From: an uncultured Sphingomonas sp.
GTDB taxonomy: Bacteria; Pseudomonadota; Alphaproteobacteria; Sphingomonadales; Sphingomonadaceae
NCBI GenBank assembly: GCA_913777325.1
Contig: CAJYSA010000107.1
Coordinates: forward strand, 1-64,000
Direction of reading: 5' to 3'
Length of the DNA: 64,000 nt
A model generated the notes under the pieces. It had not been told where the DNA came from. It ran no database searches and worked only from the letters and a program-made list of their open reading frames with translations. Positions 45,935 to 55,313 of the stretch are shown here, piece after piece. The stretch's first letter is position 1. Every line of letters begins with the position of its first letter. The position numbers and the translations under genes are program-made.

Positions 45935-46851
45935 AGGCCCAGAACGTCCTGGCGACGATCGGCAACACGCCGCACATCCGCATTCAGAAGCTGTTCCCCG
46001 GCTCGGAGGTCTGGATCAAGTCGGAGCGCGCCAACCCCGGCGGCTCGATCAAGGATCGCATCGCGCTGGCCATGGTCGAGGCCGCCGAGGCATCGGGCGC
46101 GCTCGCCCCGGGCGGCACGATCATCGAGCCGACCAGCGGCAACACCGGCATCGGGCTGGCGATGGTCGCCGCGGTCAAGGGCTACAAGCTCGTGCTGGTC
46201 ATGCCGGAGAGCATGAGCCTCGAACGTCGCCGACTGATGCTCGCATATGGCGCCGAATTCGATCTGACCCCGCGCGAAAAGGGCATGAAGGGTGCCATCG
46301 AGCGCGCGCTCGAGCTTGTCGAGCAGACGCCGGGCGCATGGATGCCGCAACAGTTCGAGAATCCTGCGAACATCGACGTGCATGTGCGCACAACCGCTCA
46401 GGAAATTCTGAACGACTTCCGCGATGCGCCGATCGACGTCCTCATCACCGGCGTCGGCACCGGCGGCCACATCACCGGCGTTGCCGAGGTGCTGAAGAAG
46501 GAATGGCCGGGGCTCAAGGTCTATGCGGTCGAGCCGCAGGCATCGCCGGTCATCTCCGGTGGGCAGGCCGGGCCGCACCCGATCCAGGGGATCGGCGCGG
46601 GGTTCATTCCATCCAACCTGCACACGCAGATCCTCGATGGCGTGATCGAGGTCGACGCGGCGGTCGCCAAGGATATGGCGCGGCGTTCCGCGCGCGAGGA
46701 AGGGCTGCTCGTCGGCATCTCCTCCGGCGCCACGCTGGCGGCGATCCTGCAGAAGCTCCCCGACCTGCCCGACGACGTGCGCGTGCTCGGCTTCAACTAC
46801 GACACCGGCGAGCGCTATCTGTCGGTGCCGGATTTCTTGCCGGAGAACTGA
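45931..46851 (+). CDS. cysK: Cysteine synthase A (O-acetylserine sulfhydrylase)
   Basis: PLP enzyme of 306 residues that makes cysteine from O-acetylserine and sulfide. The PLP Lys is in [11 protein letters not shown], the substrate loop is [12 protein letters not shown], and the phosphate cup is [20 protein letters not shown] is conserved near the C-terminus. The length is normal. ATG 45931 overlaps the MFS stop as ATGA, so the two are coupled. It precedes a wall hydrolase gene by one base or about 60 bases, depending on that gene's start. Confidence 0.96.
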   Translation: MKAQNVLATIGNTPHIRIQKLFPGSEVWIKSERANPGGSIKDRIALAMVEAAEASGALAPGGTIIEPTSGNTGIGLAMVAAVKGYKLVLVMPESMSLERRRLMLAYGAEFDLTPREKGMKGAIERALELVEQTPGAWMPQQFENPANIDVHVRTTAQEILNDFRDAPIDVLITGVGTGGHITGVAEVLKKEWPGLKVYAVEPQASPVISGGQAGPHPIQGIGAGFIPSNLHTQILDGVIEVDAAVAKDMARRSAREEGLLVGISSGATLAAILQKLPDLPDDVRVLGFNYDTGERYLSVPDFLPEN

Positions 46852-46915
46852 CCTGTCGCACCCGAGTCGAAGGCTGCACGCGATCCTCGCCGGGATCGCG
46901 ACGGCAGCGATCGTC

Positions 46916-48127
46916 GTGCCGGCGGTGGTGACGCGGCGCGCACCGGAGATGCCGCGTGCGCTCGCCGCCAAGGTCGCGCGTCCGCAGCGCGTCGTGGCGC
47001 CCACCGAAGTGCCCGAGGTCGAGCCGGTCGAGTTGCAGGATCTTACCCCCGAGGATGCGCGGCAATATAACGCCGCGATCCCCTTCGTGCGCGGGCCGCG
47101 ACCGGCAGCACTTCCGTTCCGCTTCGCTGGTGACGATGCGCAGCGCGCGCGTGCGGTCGATTGTCTGGCGGCGGCGCAATGGTATGAGGCCGGCGACGAT
47201 CCGGTCGGGCAGCGCGCCGTGGCGCAGGTCGTCCTCAATCGCCTTCGCCACCCCGCGTTTCCCAAGACGGTGTGCGGCGTGGTGTTCCAGGGGCAGGAAC
47301 GCAGCACCGGGTGTCAGTTCACCTTCACGTGCGACGGCGCGCTGGTGCGCCACCCCTCCCCGCCCGCATGGGATCGCGCGCGAAGGATCGCCATCGCCGC
47401 GCTGGACGGCGCGGTGTTCGGCAAGATCGGCTATGCCACCCATTATCACACCGACTGGGTGGTGCCGTATTGGAGCGCGAGCCTCGGCAAGCTCGCCGAG
47501 GTCCACACGCATCTGTTCTTCCGCTGGACCGGATGGTGGGGCACGCCGGCGGCGTTCCGGCGTGCGGTATCGAGCGACGAACCCGTCATCGCCAAGCTCG
47601 CCGCGATCTCTCCCGTTCACCAGCTTGGTGGCGCATTGGCCGATGCGGCTTATGTGATCGCGGCGGCGGCTCCGCTGGCCACGCCAGGTACGGTGGGGGC
47701 AGTCGCCGCGGTTGCGGTGCCGGGGGAGCCCGACAGCTTCACCGCGGTTCTCACGGCCGATGCGCCCGAGGGCTATCCCGCCACTGCCAAGGCGGCGTGC
47801 GGCACGCGCGCGAAATGCAAGTTCCTCGGCTGGACCGATCGCGCGATGCTCTCGACGGCGGGCGCGATGACGCCGCAGCAGATGGCGGCGATGTCGTTCA
47901 GCTATCTCCGCGACAAGGACGCCGGGCTCGAGCGCGAGCTCTGGAATTGCCGTGAGTTTCCCCGCACCGGCCCCGGTCTGTGCATGCGTCGGCAGGTGGT
48001 GCCGATCGCGGCGCCGACGGGCGCGCCGACGTCGCGCGGTCCCGACGCACTGGGCGGCATCCGCCGACGCGACGGCAGCGTCGCCCCTACGCCCCCCGTC
48101 ACGCCGCCCGCCGCCCCCCTGCCCTGA
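46916..48127 (+). CDS. SleB-type cell wall hydrolase, probably membrane-anchored
   Basis: Protein of 403 residues from the GTG listed. The Hydrolase_2 (SleB) domain lies at about residues 90-200, with CLAAAQWYEAGDDPVGQRAVAQVVLNRL containing the catalytic Glu, then FPKTVCGVVFQG and YATHYHTDWVVPYW. A Pro/Ala-rich, probably unfolded tail follows. It would cut peptidoglycan. No ATG, GTG or TTG exists further upstream in frame, yet the codons from CTG 46853, preceded by GGAG seven bases earlier, encode a basic and hydrophobic anchor (SHPSRRLHAILAGIATAAIVVPAVV). The true start may therefore be that CTG. Family is certain; start is not. Confidence 0.85.
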   Translation: MPAVVTRRAPEMPRALAAKVARPQRVVAPTEVPEVEPVELQDLTPEDARQYNAAIPFVRGPRPAALPFRFAGDDAQRARAVDCLAAAQWYEAGDDPVGQRAVAQVVLNRLRHPAFPKTVCGVVFQGQERSTGCQFTFTCDGALVRHPSPPAWDRARRIAIAALDGAVFGKIGYATHYHTDWVVPYWSASLGKLAEVHTHLFFRWTGWWGTPAAFRRAVSSDEPVIAKLAAISPVHQLGGALADAAYVIAAAAPLATPGTVGAVAAVAVPGEPDSFTAVLTADAPEGYPATAKAACGTRAKCKFLGWTDRAMLSTAGAMTPQQMAAMSFSYLRDKDAGLERELWNCREFPRTGPGLCMRRQVVPIAAPTGAPTSRGPDALGGIRRRDGSVAPTPPVTPPAAPLP

Positions 48128-48564
48128 TCTGAACGGTTCCAGCCATCAGGGCGAATGGCGGCCGGGTTCTCGGTTCACATCACCGCGCGCCCGAACCCAT
48201 AGCGACGTCCGGATCGCCAGCCGCCGCTCGCCCGTTCGGCGCAACAGCCGCGCCGGTCGCTTGCAGTCCCGCCAAGAAGCTGGTTCGGGCGCGTGCGTCG
48301 CCGGGCCGTTATGGAAGCCCGAAGTAGCGCCGCAACACTGCGCCGGCGTGACCCAGGGTATATGAGCGTCCGTGAATTCCGGTTGGCTCTGACGCCACGA
48401 TTTGGGCACGCCCAGCGCGGCGGACCAGTACGTTTGGAGATTTTACAGCGATCGGCGGAGCAAGCGCGACGATCACCGGTCTGATCGCCCAAGAAGCGGC
48501 ACTACGCGACACCATTCGTTCAGGAGCGAGGTATTTTAGGCATCGACGCGCGCCCGCGATATGC
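48128..48564. other. Gene-free gap of about 440 bp
   Basis: Between the SleB gene and the terminator of the FKBP gene I see no convincing gene: all frames are short, overlapping on both strands, and lack ribosome sites or recognisable motifs. No repeat or RNA gene was recognised. It may be eroded former coding DNA or a long 3' region. Confidence 0.55.
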
Positions 48565-48596
48565 CCAAAACGAACCGGGCGACCCGCAGGTCGCCC
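48565..48596 (-). terminator. Probable terminator of the FKBP gene
   Basis: Perfect 8-bp stem GGGCGACC/GGTCGCCC with a four-base loop, beginning 28 bases after the FKBP stop codon. On the minus strand it is followed, after a short GGTTCG spacer, by TTTT. The order stem then T-run fits an intrinsic terminator read in the minus direction. Confidence 0.6.
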
Positions 48597-48623
48597 GTCA
48601 AGCACTTGGATCGAAGGTTCGGA

Positions 48624-49166
48624 TCAACGCCCGCCCGGCATCCCGCCCGGCGCCGGTGCGCCACCCATTCCACCCATCATGCTCTGCTGCATCTGAAGCT
48701 GGCGCAGCGTCGCCTCGGGGATAAAGTCCTGCAATTCCACGTCGAAGACCAGCGTGGAGTTCGGTGGGATCGGCCCGGCGGCGCGCTCGCCATAGCCAAG
48801 CTCCGGCTTGATCCAGAAGCGGTACTTGGCGCCCTTGTGCATCAGCTTCAGCCCTTCGGAGAAGCCCGGCACCACCCCCGCCACAGGCAACGGCGTCGGC
48901 TGCTGCGATTTGTCGAACACCGTCCCGTCAACCAGCCGGCCTTCGTAATTCACCAGCGTGACGTCGGCATCGCTAGGGCGGCCGCCCTTCACGTCGCCGG
49001 CCTTAAGCACCTGATAACGCAAGCCCGACGGAGTCGTCACGATCCCGGTGTTTCCCGCACGCGCCAGCGCGACACCCGCCACCAACGCGATCAGCAACCC
49101 GGCGACCAGCCACAGCACATACGCGCGCTTGACGGGCGGGATCGGTACGGCGGTGACAGTCGACAT
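48624..49166 (-). CDS. FKBP-type peptidyl-prolyl isomerase, membrane anchored
   Basis: Prolyl isomerase of 180 residues. An N-terminal helix (AYVLWLVAGLLIALVAGVALA) anchors it in the membrane. The FKBP domain has VTLVNYEGRLVDGTVFDKS, GVVPGFSEGLKLMHKGAKY, PELGYGERAAGPIPPNSTLVFDVEL, all standard. The C-terminus is Met/Gly-rich (MGGMGGAPAPGG). It would assist folding in the periplasm. The start at 49166 begins just before the anchor; an upstream frame to 49241 is unlikely. It lies downstream of rpsU, and a hairpin separates the two. Confidence 0.92.
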   Translation of the reverse strand: MSTVTAVPIPPVKRAYVLWLVAGLLIALVAGVALARAGNTGIVTTPSGLRYQVLKAGDVKGGRPSDADVTLVNYEGRLVDGTVFDKSQQPTPLPVAGVVPGFSEGLKLMHKGAKYRFWIKPELGYGERAAGPIPPNSTLVFDVELQDFIPEATLRQLQMQQSMMGGMGGAPAPGGMPGGR

Positions 49167-49225
49167 CGGCGGGCAACCTTCAACTTGCGGGCGCCGTTCC
49201 CGGCGCATGGACGGGTACGTTGTGG

Positions 49226-49255
49226 CCGTAGCCGGGCGCAACGCCCATGCTACGG
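49226..49255 (-). terminator. Hairpin between rpsU and the FKBP gene
   Basis: CCGTAGC and GCTACGG form a 7-bp outer stem, and GGGCG and CGCCC a 5-bp inner stem with a CAA loop. It starts 13 bases after the rpsU stop. No T-run is present in the minus direction, so it may attenuate or process the transcript rather than end it. Confidence 0.4.
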
Positions 49256-49268
49256 CAGACGCAGCGTC

Positions 49269-49475
49269 TTACCGCGCGCCGTCACGCTCCGCCCGCTTGC
49301 GCTCCAGCTTGCGCGCACGACGCACCGCAGCCGCGCGCTCGCGCGCACGCTTTTCCGACGGCTTCTCATAGTGGCGACGCAGCTTCATTTCGCGATACAC
49401 ACCCTCACGCTGCAGCTTCTTCTTGAGCGCACGGAGAGCCTGGTCAACATTGTTGTCGCGAACGATGATCTGCAT
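49269..49475 (-). CDS. rpsU: Ribosomal protein S21
   Basis: Small-subunit protein of 68 residues. [26 protein letters not shown] is the S21 signature, followed by the basic [25 protein letters not shown] tail. The ATG at 49475 has GAAGG six bases upstream; the four-residue extension to 49487 lacks support. S21 is needed for initiation on mRNA base-pairing with 16S rRNA. It is transcribed alone or with the FKBP gene. Confidence 0.97.
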   Translation of the reverse strand: MQIIVRDNNVDQALRALKKKLQREGVYREMKLRRHYEKPSEKRARERAAAVRRARKLERKRAERDGAR

Positions 49476-49574
49476 TGGAACCTTCAACTCCGGATCAAAC
49501 AGGTAATGCGGCGGCGAGCAAGGCTCGCGCCGAACGAACCGGCCCTAGCAGCAAGTGCCCAGCGCCGCAAGCGT

Positions 49575-50402
49575 TCACGCGATGACGATCGGTGCGGCCA
49601 CGACGCGGCGATGCTGGATCGCCGGCACCCGGGCACGCACCGCGCGCACCTGCTCGGGGTCGATCTCGGCATAGCCGATGCCGGGCGCCTCGCCCATGTC
49701 GAGCAGCACCTCTCCCCATGGGCCTACCACCAGCGAATGGCCATAGGTCGCCCGGCCATCGGCATGCACGCCGGTCTGGGCGGCGGCGACTAGATGCACC
49801 CCCGCCTCGATCGCGCGCGCGCGCAGCAGGACATGCCAATGCGCCTGTCCGGTCGGTCGCGTGAAACTGGCGGGCACCGAGAGTATCTGTGCGCCGGCGT
49901 TGGTCATCGCACGATAGAGGTCGGGGAAGCGCATGTCGTAGCAGATCGACAAGCCCATCGCGCCCAACGGGGTGCCGACCACCGCCGGGCGGTCACCCGC
50001 GGCGTAGCTCGCTGATTCGCGCCAGCTCTCGCCGCTCGGCAGGTCGACGTCGAACAGGTGCATTTTGTCATATCGCGCCCGGATATTGCCGATCGCGTCG
50101 ATCACGAAACTACGGTTCGCGAGCCGCCCATCCGGGCGTCGCAGCGCCAGCGACCCCAGGTGGACCCACGTCGCGGTGCGGGCCGCCGCCTCACGCACGG
50201 CCACCAGCACTCGGTCTTCACCCTCCCGCACGATCGCCGCCGCGGCGCGCGTTCGGTCACGGTCGAGCAGCCCTGACATCTCCGGCGTGAACACCATCGC
50301 CGCGCCCGCCGTCGCGGCCTCCTCGATCGCGCGCACCAGATCGGCGGCGTTCGTCTCCGTATCGATCCCGGTCGTGGTCTGTACGACGGCAATCTTCGTC
50401 AC
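49575..50402 (-). CDS. Carbon-nitrogen hydrolase (nitrilase superfamily, Nit2/omega-amidase-like)
   Basis: Cytoplasmic amidase of 275 residues. The catalytic triad is Glu in FTPEMSG, Lys in RYDKMHLFDV and Cys in SICYDMRFPDLYRAM. The NIT1/NIT2-type segment RPTGQAHWHVLLRARAIE is also present. It probably removes the amide of alpha-ketoglutaramate or deaminated glutathione. The GTG at 50402 is used because AGGAG stands six bases upstream; the ATG inside that spacing is out of frame. The gene is divergent from cysS. Confidence 0.92.
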   Translation of the reverse strand: MTKIAVVQTTTGIDTETNAADLVRAIEEAATAGAAMVFTPEMSGLLDRDRTRAAAAIVREGEDRVLVAVREAAARTATWVHLGSLALRRPDGRLANRSFVIDAIGNIRARYDKMHLFDVDLPSGESWRESASYAAGDRPAVVGTPLGAMGLSICYDMRFPDLYRAMTNAGAQILSVPASFTRPTGQAHWHVLLRARAIEAGVHLVAAAQTGVHADGRATYGHSLVVGPWGEVLLDMGEAPGIGYAEIDPEQVRAVRARVPAIQHRRVVAAPIVIA

Positions 50403-50523
50403 GCATGGCTCCTTGGCAATCGTCGCTGGGCGAAACAGCAAGCGCCCGAACAGTGCAAGCGTTGCCTCGCCTGATGATCCGCGAACGGTTGGCGCGACGA
50501 GCCGGCCCGACTAAGGACGCACC

Positions 50524-51954
50524 ATGACCGGCGCTCCCCTCATCCTCTACAACAGCCTCACCCGCACGTCCGAGACGTTCGAACCGCTCGATCCCGCCAA
50601 CGTCCGCATCTATTCCTGTGGGCCGACCGTTTATCACTACGCGCATCTCGGCAACCTCCGGGCGTACGTCTTCACCGATACGCTCGCTCGCACGATCACG
50701 GCGAAGGGCTGGCCGCTCACACACGTCATCAACATCACCGACGTCGGCCACCTGACGTCGGATGCCGACGCCGGCGACGACAAGATGGAGGCGGCGGCAC
50801 GCAAGAGCGGACAGGATATCTGGTCGATCGCCCGCCATTACACCGCCGCGTTCAAACAGAATCTCACCGATCTGAACGTTCGAATGCCCACCCATCTGCC
50901 GCTCGCGACCGACCACGTCGCGGAGATGATCGCCTGGGGGGAAAAGATCGCCGCGCGGCATTGCTACGAGATTGCCGACGGGTTGTACTTCGACGTGACC
51001 ACCGTGCCCGATTACGGACGCTTGGCCGGTGCCGCCGACGATGCCGCGCAAGGACGGATCGATACCGTGGCGGGCAAGCGCCATCCACAGGATTTTGCGA
51101 TCTGGCGCAAGACGCCGCCCGGCGAGACCCGCCAGATGGAATGGGACTCGCCCTGGGGTCGCGGCGCGCCGGGCTGGCATCTGGAATGTTCGGTGATGTC
51201 GGCGAAATACCTTGGCCCTGCGTTCGACATCCACACCGGCGGGATCGATCATCGGGAGATCCACCATCCCAACGAGATCGCGCAGAATCAGGCGCATTGC
51301 GAATGCGCCGATACCGGCGCGACCTTCTGGATGCACAACAACTTCCTCGTGGATCGCACCGGAAAGATGAGCAAATCATCGGGCGACTTTCTGACGCTGG
51401 CCCGATTGATGGCGCGGGGCTTCCATCCCCTCGCCTATCGTCTGATGTGTCTGCAGGCGCATTATCGCAGCGAACTGGAGTTCTCGTGGGAGAATCTCGC
51501 TGCGGCGCAGGTCCGGCTGAAGCGCTGGGTGCATGCCGTGGAGGGGCTGCGCGCCCGCGCGGGCGATCACGCTGGCATCATCGCGACGACCTATGTCGAA
51601 CAGCTCGACGCGGCGCTCAGTGACGATCTGGCCACGCCGCGCGCGCTGCCGGTGCTCGACGCCTTGCTGGCGGATAAGAAAGTCTCTCCGTCGGATCGGC
51701 TGACGACCCTTGCGGCATTTGATGCCGCGCTCGGACTCGATCTGGCGGTGCTGACCCGCGCCGCGATGCGGATGCGTCCGGAGGGCGTCACGATCGAGGC
51801 GGCGGAGATCGACCAGCGCCTTGCCGCGCGCCGCGAGGCGCGCGCCGATCGCGACTTCGCGCGCTCCGATGCCATCCGTGACGAATTGATCGCAGCGGGG
51901 GTCGAGGTAATGGATGGCGATCCACTCGGCTGGGATTGGAAGGTGCCAGGCTGA
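50524..51954 (+). CDS. cysS: Cysteinyl-tRNA synthetase
   Basis: Class I synthetase of 476 residues. The zinc and HIGH region is YSCGPTVYHYAHLGNLRAY, with Cys and His ligands, and the KMSKS motif is TGKMSKSSGDF. GWHLECSVMSAKYLG supplies the second zinc Cys. The C-terminal helical anticodon domain ends in GWDWKVPG. The length is typical. ATG 50524 follows the TAAGGACGC ribosome site. It charges tRNA-Cys and stands next to an SDR gene with which it may share a transcript. Confidence 0.97.
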   Translation: MTGAPLILYNSLTRTSETFEPLDPANVRIYSCGPTVYHYAHLGNLRAYVFTDTLARTITAKGWPLTHVINITDVGHLTSDADAGDDKMEAAARKSGQDIWSIARHYTAAFKQNLTDLNVRMPTHLPLATDHVAEMIAWGEKIAARHCYEIADGLYFDVTTVPDYGRLAGAADDAAQGRIDTVAGKRHPQDFAIWRKTPPGETRQMEWDSPWGRGAPGWHLECSVMSAKYLGPAFDIHTGGIDHREIHHPNEIAQNQAHCECADTGATFWMHNNFLVDRTGKMSKSSGDFLTLARLMARGFHPLAYRLMCLQAHYRSELEFSWENLAAAQVRLKRWVHAVEGLRARAGDHAGIIATTYVEQLDAALSDDLATPRALPVLDALLADKKVSPSDRLTTLAAFDAALGLDLAVLTRAAMRMRPEGVTIEAAEIDQRLAARREARADRDFARSDAIRDELIAAGVEVMDGDPLGWDWKVPG

Positions 51955-51981
51955 TCGGCCGCGTCAGAAAGGAAGACGGAG

Positions 51982-52761
51982 ATGGATCTTGGGTTGAGCG
52001 GACGCACCGCGATCGTCTGCGCATCCAGCCACGGGCTGGGTCGCGCCTGTGCGACCGCGCTCGCCGAGGCAGGCTGCACGCTCGTGATCAACGGCCGGGA
52101 TCGCACCGCACTGAACGACACCGCGGAGACACTGCGCGCCACCGGCGCGACCGTGCACGCCGTCGCGGGTGACGTCGCCGACGATGCGGTCCAACAGGCG
52201 CTGGTCGAAGCCGCGGCAAATCGCGTCGACATTCTCGTCAACAACAACGGTGGACCGCCTCTGCGCGATTTTCGCGAGTTGGATGGCGCCGCCATTCACG
52301 CGGGGGTCGATGCCAACATGGTCGCTCCGATCCGGCTGGTGCAGAAGGTGATCGACGGCATGATCGACCGGCGTTTTGGGCGGATCGTGTGCATTACGTC
52401 GGGCTCGGTTAAGGCGCCCATTCCGGGGCTCGATCTGTCGAGTGGCGCACGGGTCGGGCTAACGGGGTTCCTCGCCGGGGTCGCGCGGCAGGTCGCACAT
52501 GCCAACGTCACCATCAATTTCCTGCTACCCGGCCTGTTCGAAACGCGCCGTCTGGCCGGCGTTCACGCCTTTACCGCCAGAAGCAACGGCATCTCGCCCG
52601 AAGAGGCCGAGGCTGCCGCGCGCGCCCGCATCCCCGCGCGCCGGTTCGGCGACCCGAACGAGTTCGGTGCTGCGTGCGCGTTCCTGTGTGCATCCTCTTC
52701 CGGATTCATTACCGGCCAAAGCTTGCTCATCGACGGCGGCGCCTATCCAGGCGTTCTATAG
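51982..52761 (+). CDS. SDR-family oxidoreductase lacking the Tyr-x3-Lys pair
   Basis: Rossmann-fold protein of 259 residues. The cofactor loop is IVCASSHGLGRACA (Ser-His in place of the Gly-x-x-x-Gly start), with VNNNGGPPL and VCITSGSVKAP containing Ser140. At the position of the catalytic Tyr-x3-Lys stands Ser153-Ser-Gly-Ala-Arg157 in LSSGARVGLTGF, so both catalytic residues are replaced. Such proteins form a recognised FabG-like branch whose activity is unclear. C-terminal GQSLLIDGGAYPGVL is normal. It sits 27 bp after cysS with AAAGGAAG upstream. Confidence 0.85.
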   Translation: MDLGLSGRTAIVCASSHGLGRACATALAEAGCTLVINGRDRTALNDTAETLRATGATVHAVAGDVADDAVQQALVEAAANRVDILVNNNGGPPLRDFRELDGAAIHAGVDANMVAPIRLVQKVIDGMIDRRFGRIVCITSGSVKAPIPGLDLSSGARVGLTGFLAGVARQVAHANVTINFLLPGLFETRRLAGVHAFTARSNGISPEEAEAAARARIPARRFGDPNEFGAACAFLCASSSGFITGQSLLIDGGAYPGVL

Positions 52762-52847
52762 CTTCACGGGTGCCACAAAGAGGAAGTTGATTGCGAGCCG
52801 CGCATGATTGGTTCAATGCGACGGCTGATTTTGGAAGGAAGAATGCC

Positions 52848-54215
52848 ATGGCCCTTTGGGCTCCGCACAGCTGGACAGCCGCCGAGGCGCGCCAGCTTCC
52901 CGCTTATCCCGACGCCGCGGCGCTGGACGATGCGACGCGCCGGCTGGCCACCTTTCCCCCGCTCGTCTTCGCCGGCGAAGCGCGGAACCTGACCGCCGAT
53001 CTGGCGAAGGTCGCGGAAGGCAAGGCGTTCCTGCTGCAGGGCGGCGACTGCGCGGAAAGCTTTGCGGAATTTCATCCCAATACCATTCGCGACACCTTTC
53101 GCGTCATTCTGCAGATGGCGGTGGTGCTGACCTTCGCGTCGAAGCTGCCGGTTGTGAAGGTTGGGCGGATGGCGGGCCAGTTCGCCAAGCCGCGTTCGGC
53201 GGATACCGAAACGATCGATGGCGTCGAGCTGCCGAGCTATCGCGGCGACAACGTCAACGACATCGCCTTCACTGCCGAGTCGCGTCTGCCCGATCCGGAG
53301 CGTATGATTCGCTCCTATGCGCAATCGGCGGCGACGCTGAACCTGCTGCGTGCCTTCGCGCAGGGTGGTTATGCCAATCTGCACCAGGTGCATCGCTGGA
53401 CCCATGACTTCATGGGCCGCAGCCCATGGGCCAAGAAGTACGCGGAAACCGCCGATCGGATCGGCGAGGCGCTCGACTTCATGGAGGCGTGCGGGATCAG
53501 CCCGGACACCGTCCCGCAATTGTCGCAGACCACCTTCTACACCAGTCACGAAGCGCTATTGCTGCCGTTCGAAGAGGCGCTGACCCGGCAGGATTCCTTG
53601 ACGGGCGACTGGTACGACACGTCGGCGCACTTCCTGTGGATTGGTGACCGGACCCGCTTCGAAGGCTCCGCGCACGTTGAGTTCCTGCGTGGGATCGGCA
53701 ATCCGATCGGCGTGAAATGCGGCCCCTCGCTGGAGCCGGACGCGCTCCTGCGGATGCTCGATACACTCAATCCGCATCGCGTGCCCGGGCGGATGACGCT
53801 CATCACCCGCTATGGCTTTGACAAGATCGAGGCGCATTTGCCGAAGCTCGTACGCGCGGTGACGCGTGAGGGGCATCCGGTGGTGTGGAGCTGCGATCCG
53901 ATGCACGGCAATACGGTAAAGGCCAGCAGCGGCTACAAGACCCGCCCGTTCGATCGCATCCTGTCGGAAGTGCGTGGTTTCTTCGCGGTGCACCGCGCGG
54001 AGGGCACGCATGCCGGCGGCATTCATGCGGAAATGACCGGCCAGAACGTGACCGAGTGCACAGGCGGCGCGATCGATGTCACGGAACAGAGTCTGGCCGA
54101 CCGCTATCACACCCATTGCGATCCCCGGCTCAACGCCGGGCAGAGTCTGGAACTGGCGTTTCTGTTGGCCGAAATGCTGAACACCGAAATGGCCGAACGC
54201 CGCAAAGCGGCCTGA
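52848..54215 (+). CDS. Class II 3-deoxy-D-arabino-heptulosonate-7-phosphate (DAHP) synthase
   Basis: First enzyme of the shikimate pathway, condensing PEP and erythrose 4-phosphate. The 455-residue product shows the plant/AroA-II type motifs [23 protein letters not shown] [56 protein letters not shown] and [16 protein letters not shown]. The metal-binding Cys, His, Glu and Asp are in these. GGAAGGAAG precedes the ATG at 52848. The gene stands alone before tRNA-Glu. Confidence 0.95.
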   Translation: MALWAPHSWTAAEARQLPAYPDAAALDDATRRLATFPPLVFAGEARNLTADLAKVAEGKAFLLQGGDCAESFAEFHPNTIRDTFRVILQMAVVLTFASKLPVVKVGRMAGQFAKPRSADTETIDGVELPSYRGDNVNDIAFTAESRLPDPERMIRSYAQSAATLNLLRAFAQGGYANLHQVHRWTHDFMGRSPWAKKYAETADRIGEALDFMEACGISPDTVPQLSQTTFYTSHEALLLPFEEALTRQDSLTGDWYDTSAHFLWIGDRTRFEGSAHVEFLRGIGNPIGVKCGPSLEPDALLRMLDTLNPHRVPGRMTLITRYGFDKIEAHLPKLVRAVTREGHPVVWSCDPMHGNTVKASSGYKTRPFDRILSEVRGFFAVHRAEGTHAGGIHAEMTGQNVTECTGGAIDVTEQSLADRYHTHCDPRLNAGQSLELAFLLAEMLNTEMAERRKAA

Positions 54216-54295
54216 GGCAGGAAAAGGAGACCGCCCGAGAAAGGCGCTTGACGACGATCGAGCGGTCTCCTACCAGCGCGCCTCACACCGCGCAC

Positions 54296-54370
54296 GGCCC
54301 CTTCGTCTAGCGGTTAGGACGTCGCCCTCTCACGGCGAAAACACGGGTTCGATTCCCGTAGGGGTCACCA
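54296..54370 (+). tRNA. tRNA-Glu (anticodon CUC)
   Basis: GGCCCCT pairs with AGGGGTC to give the acceptor stem (one G-U pair), and CCA is encoded. Anticodon stem TCGCC/GGCGA encloses CTCTCAC, so the anticodon is CTC. T-arm ACGGGTTCGATTCCCGT is standard. Its 3' end borders an integrase fragment 80 bp downstream, which marks it as an integration site. Confidence 0.97.
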
Positions 54371-54449
54371 TCCTCGCATCGAGGCGCGGAAATCCAGGAT
54401 TTACGCCAGCTTCACCGTCCGCAGGTATAGCGAACGGGTATAGAAGCGC

Positions 54450-55106
54450 ATGGTGCAGATGATCACGCCCTGGAAACATCCCCAGACCGGCATCTACTAT
54501 CTCTACAAGGAACTGCCGCCGCATCTGCGGGGCGAGATGGGCCGGCGTCAGGTCCGCCGCTCGCTCAAGACGCGCGATCCGGCCGAGGCCAAGCGGCTCT
54601 TCGTCCTGGCCCATGCCGAGCTCGAACAGGAGATGGCCGCCGCCGAAGCGCGGATCGCCGCGCAGAAGATCGCCGACGAAATCTTGCCCGAGCGGGCCAA
54701 GATCATCGTCGACGACTTCATCCGCAACCGGCATTCGTCGGGTCGATGGTCACGCTGGCCCACGCTGGGCCTCGTCTGGTGGCTGGAAGACACCGCCCGC
54801 CGTGTCTTCAACACCGACTTTCCCCTCGCCGGGCTACCGATGGACGACAGTCCGGAAGCGCTGGCGGCGAAGCGTGGGCACCCCGTGCCCGGCGACTGCT
54901 GGCTCGACGTCGTCCGTATGTACCCGCCGGCGGAATGGCTGCAGGCCAGCGGCATGGTTCTGGTCGACGTGTTCGAGGACCAGGACCCACCGATCAAGCG
55001 TATCCCGGCCAACGCCCTCCTTATCTTGCAGGCGTGGAACGCCCGCACCGGCCGCGACGGTCAGTGGGGTTGGCGGTTCGGCGTCCGCACCCGGCGGAGA
55101 TCCTGA
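54450..55106 (+). pseudogene. Truncated phage/island integrase (N-terminal part only)
   Basis: Frame of 218 codons that opens with MVQMITPWKHPQTGIYYLYKELPPHL-like sequence and SLKTRDPAEAKRLFVLAHAELE, the DUF6538/arm-binding N-terminus common to tyrosine recombinases of genomic islands. The catalytic Arg-His-x-x-Arg-Tyr domain is missing; the frame ends in an unrelated Arg-rich stretch where it meets an IS5-type remnant. Position 80 bp after the 3' end of tRNA-Glu and same orientation agree with an island integrase that used the tRNA as attB. It is probably inactive. Confidence 0.75.
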
Positions 55107-55313
55107 TCCCCGTGGACGACGCAACCGGAATCCCACCATCCGATGCGATAAGGACCTATACCGTGGCAGGCCCCCATCGAGAAAGCCTTCCATAGTCTCA
55201 AAGACTTCCGCCGCATCGACCCCCGTTACGACGAATTCGCCGCAAACCTACTCTCAGGCGTCATCTTAAAGTCTTGGCGCAGAACGGCCCGTTATCCCCA
55301 TGGATCGACATGA
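55105..55313 (+). pseudogene. Remnant of IS5-family transposase, C-terminal end
   Basis: Two overlapping frames encode parts of one protein: RRNRNPTIRCDKDLYRGR in one frame, then, after a shift in the C-run around 55171-55175, PIEKAFHSLKDFRRIDPRYDEFAANLL in the next. Together they match the C-terminal RNxIERxFxxLKxFRRIATRYDK block of IS5/IS427-group transposases. No N-terminal part, inverted repeats or target duplication are visible. The tail runs 22 bp into the 3' end of the convergent alcohol dehydrogenase gene. Confidence 0.72.

Noticed and set aside
48561..49793. 410-codon plus-strand frame across FKBP and rpsU
   Set aside because: It is antisense to two clear genes and its product has no known motif.
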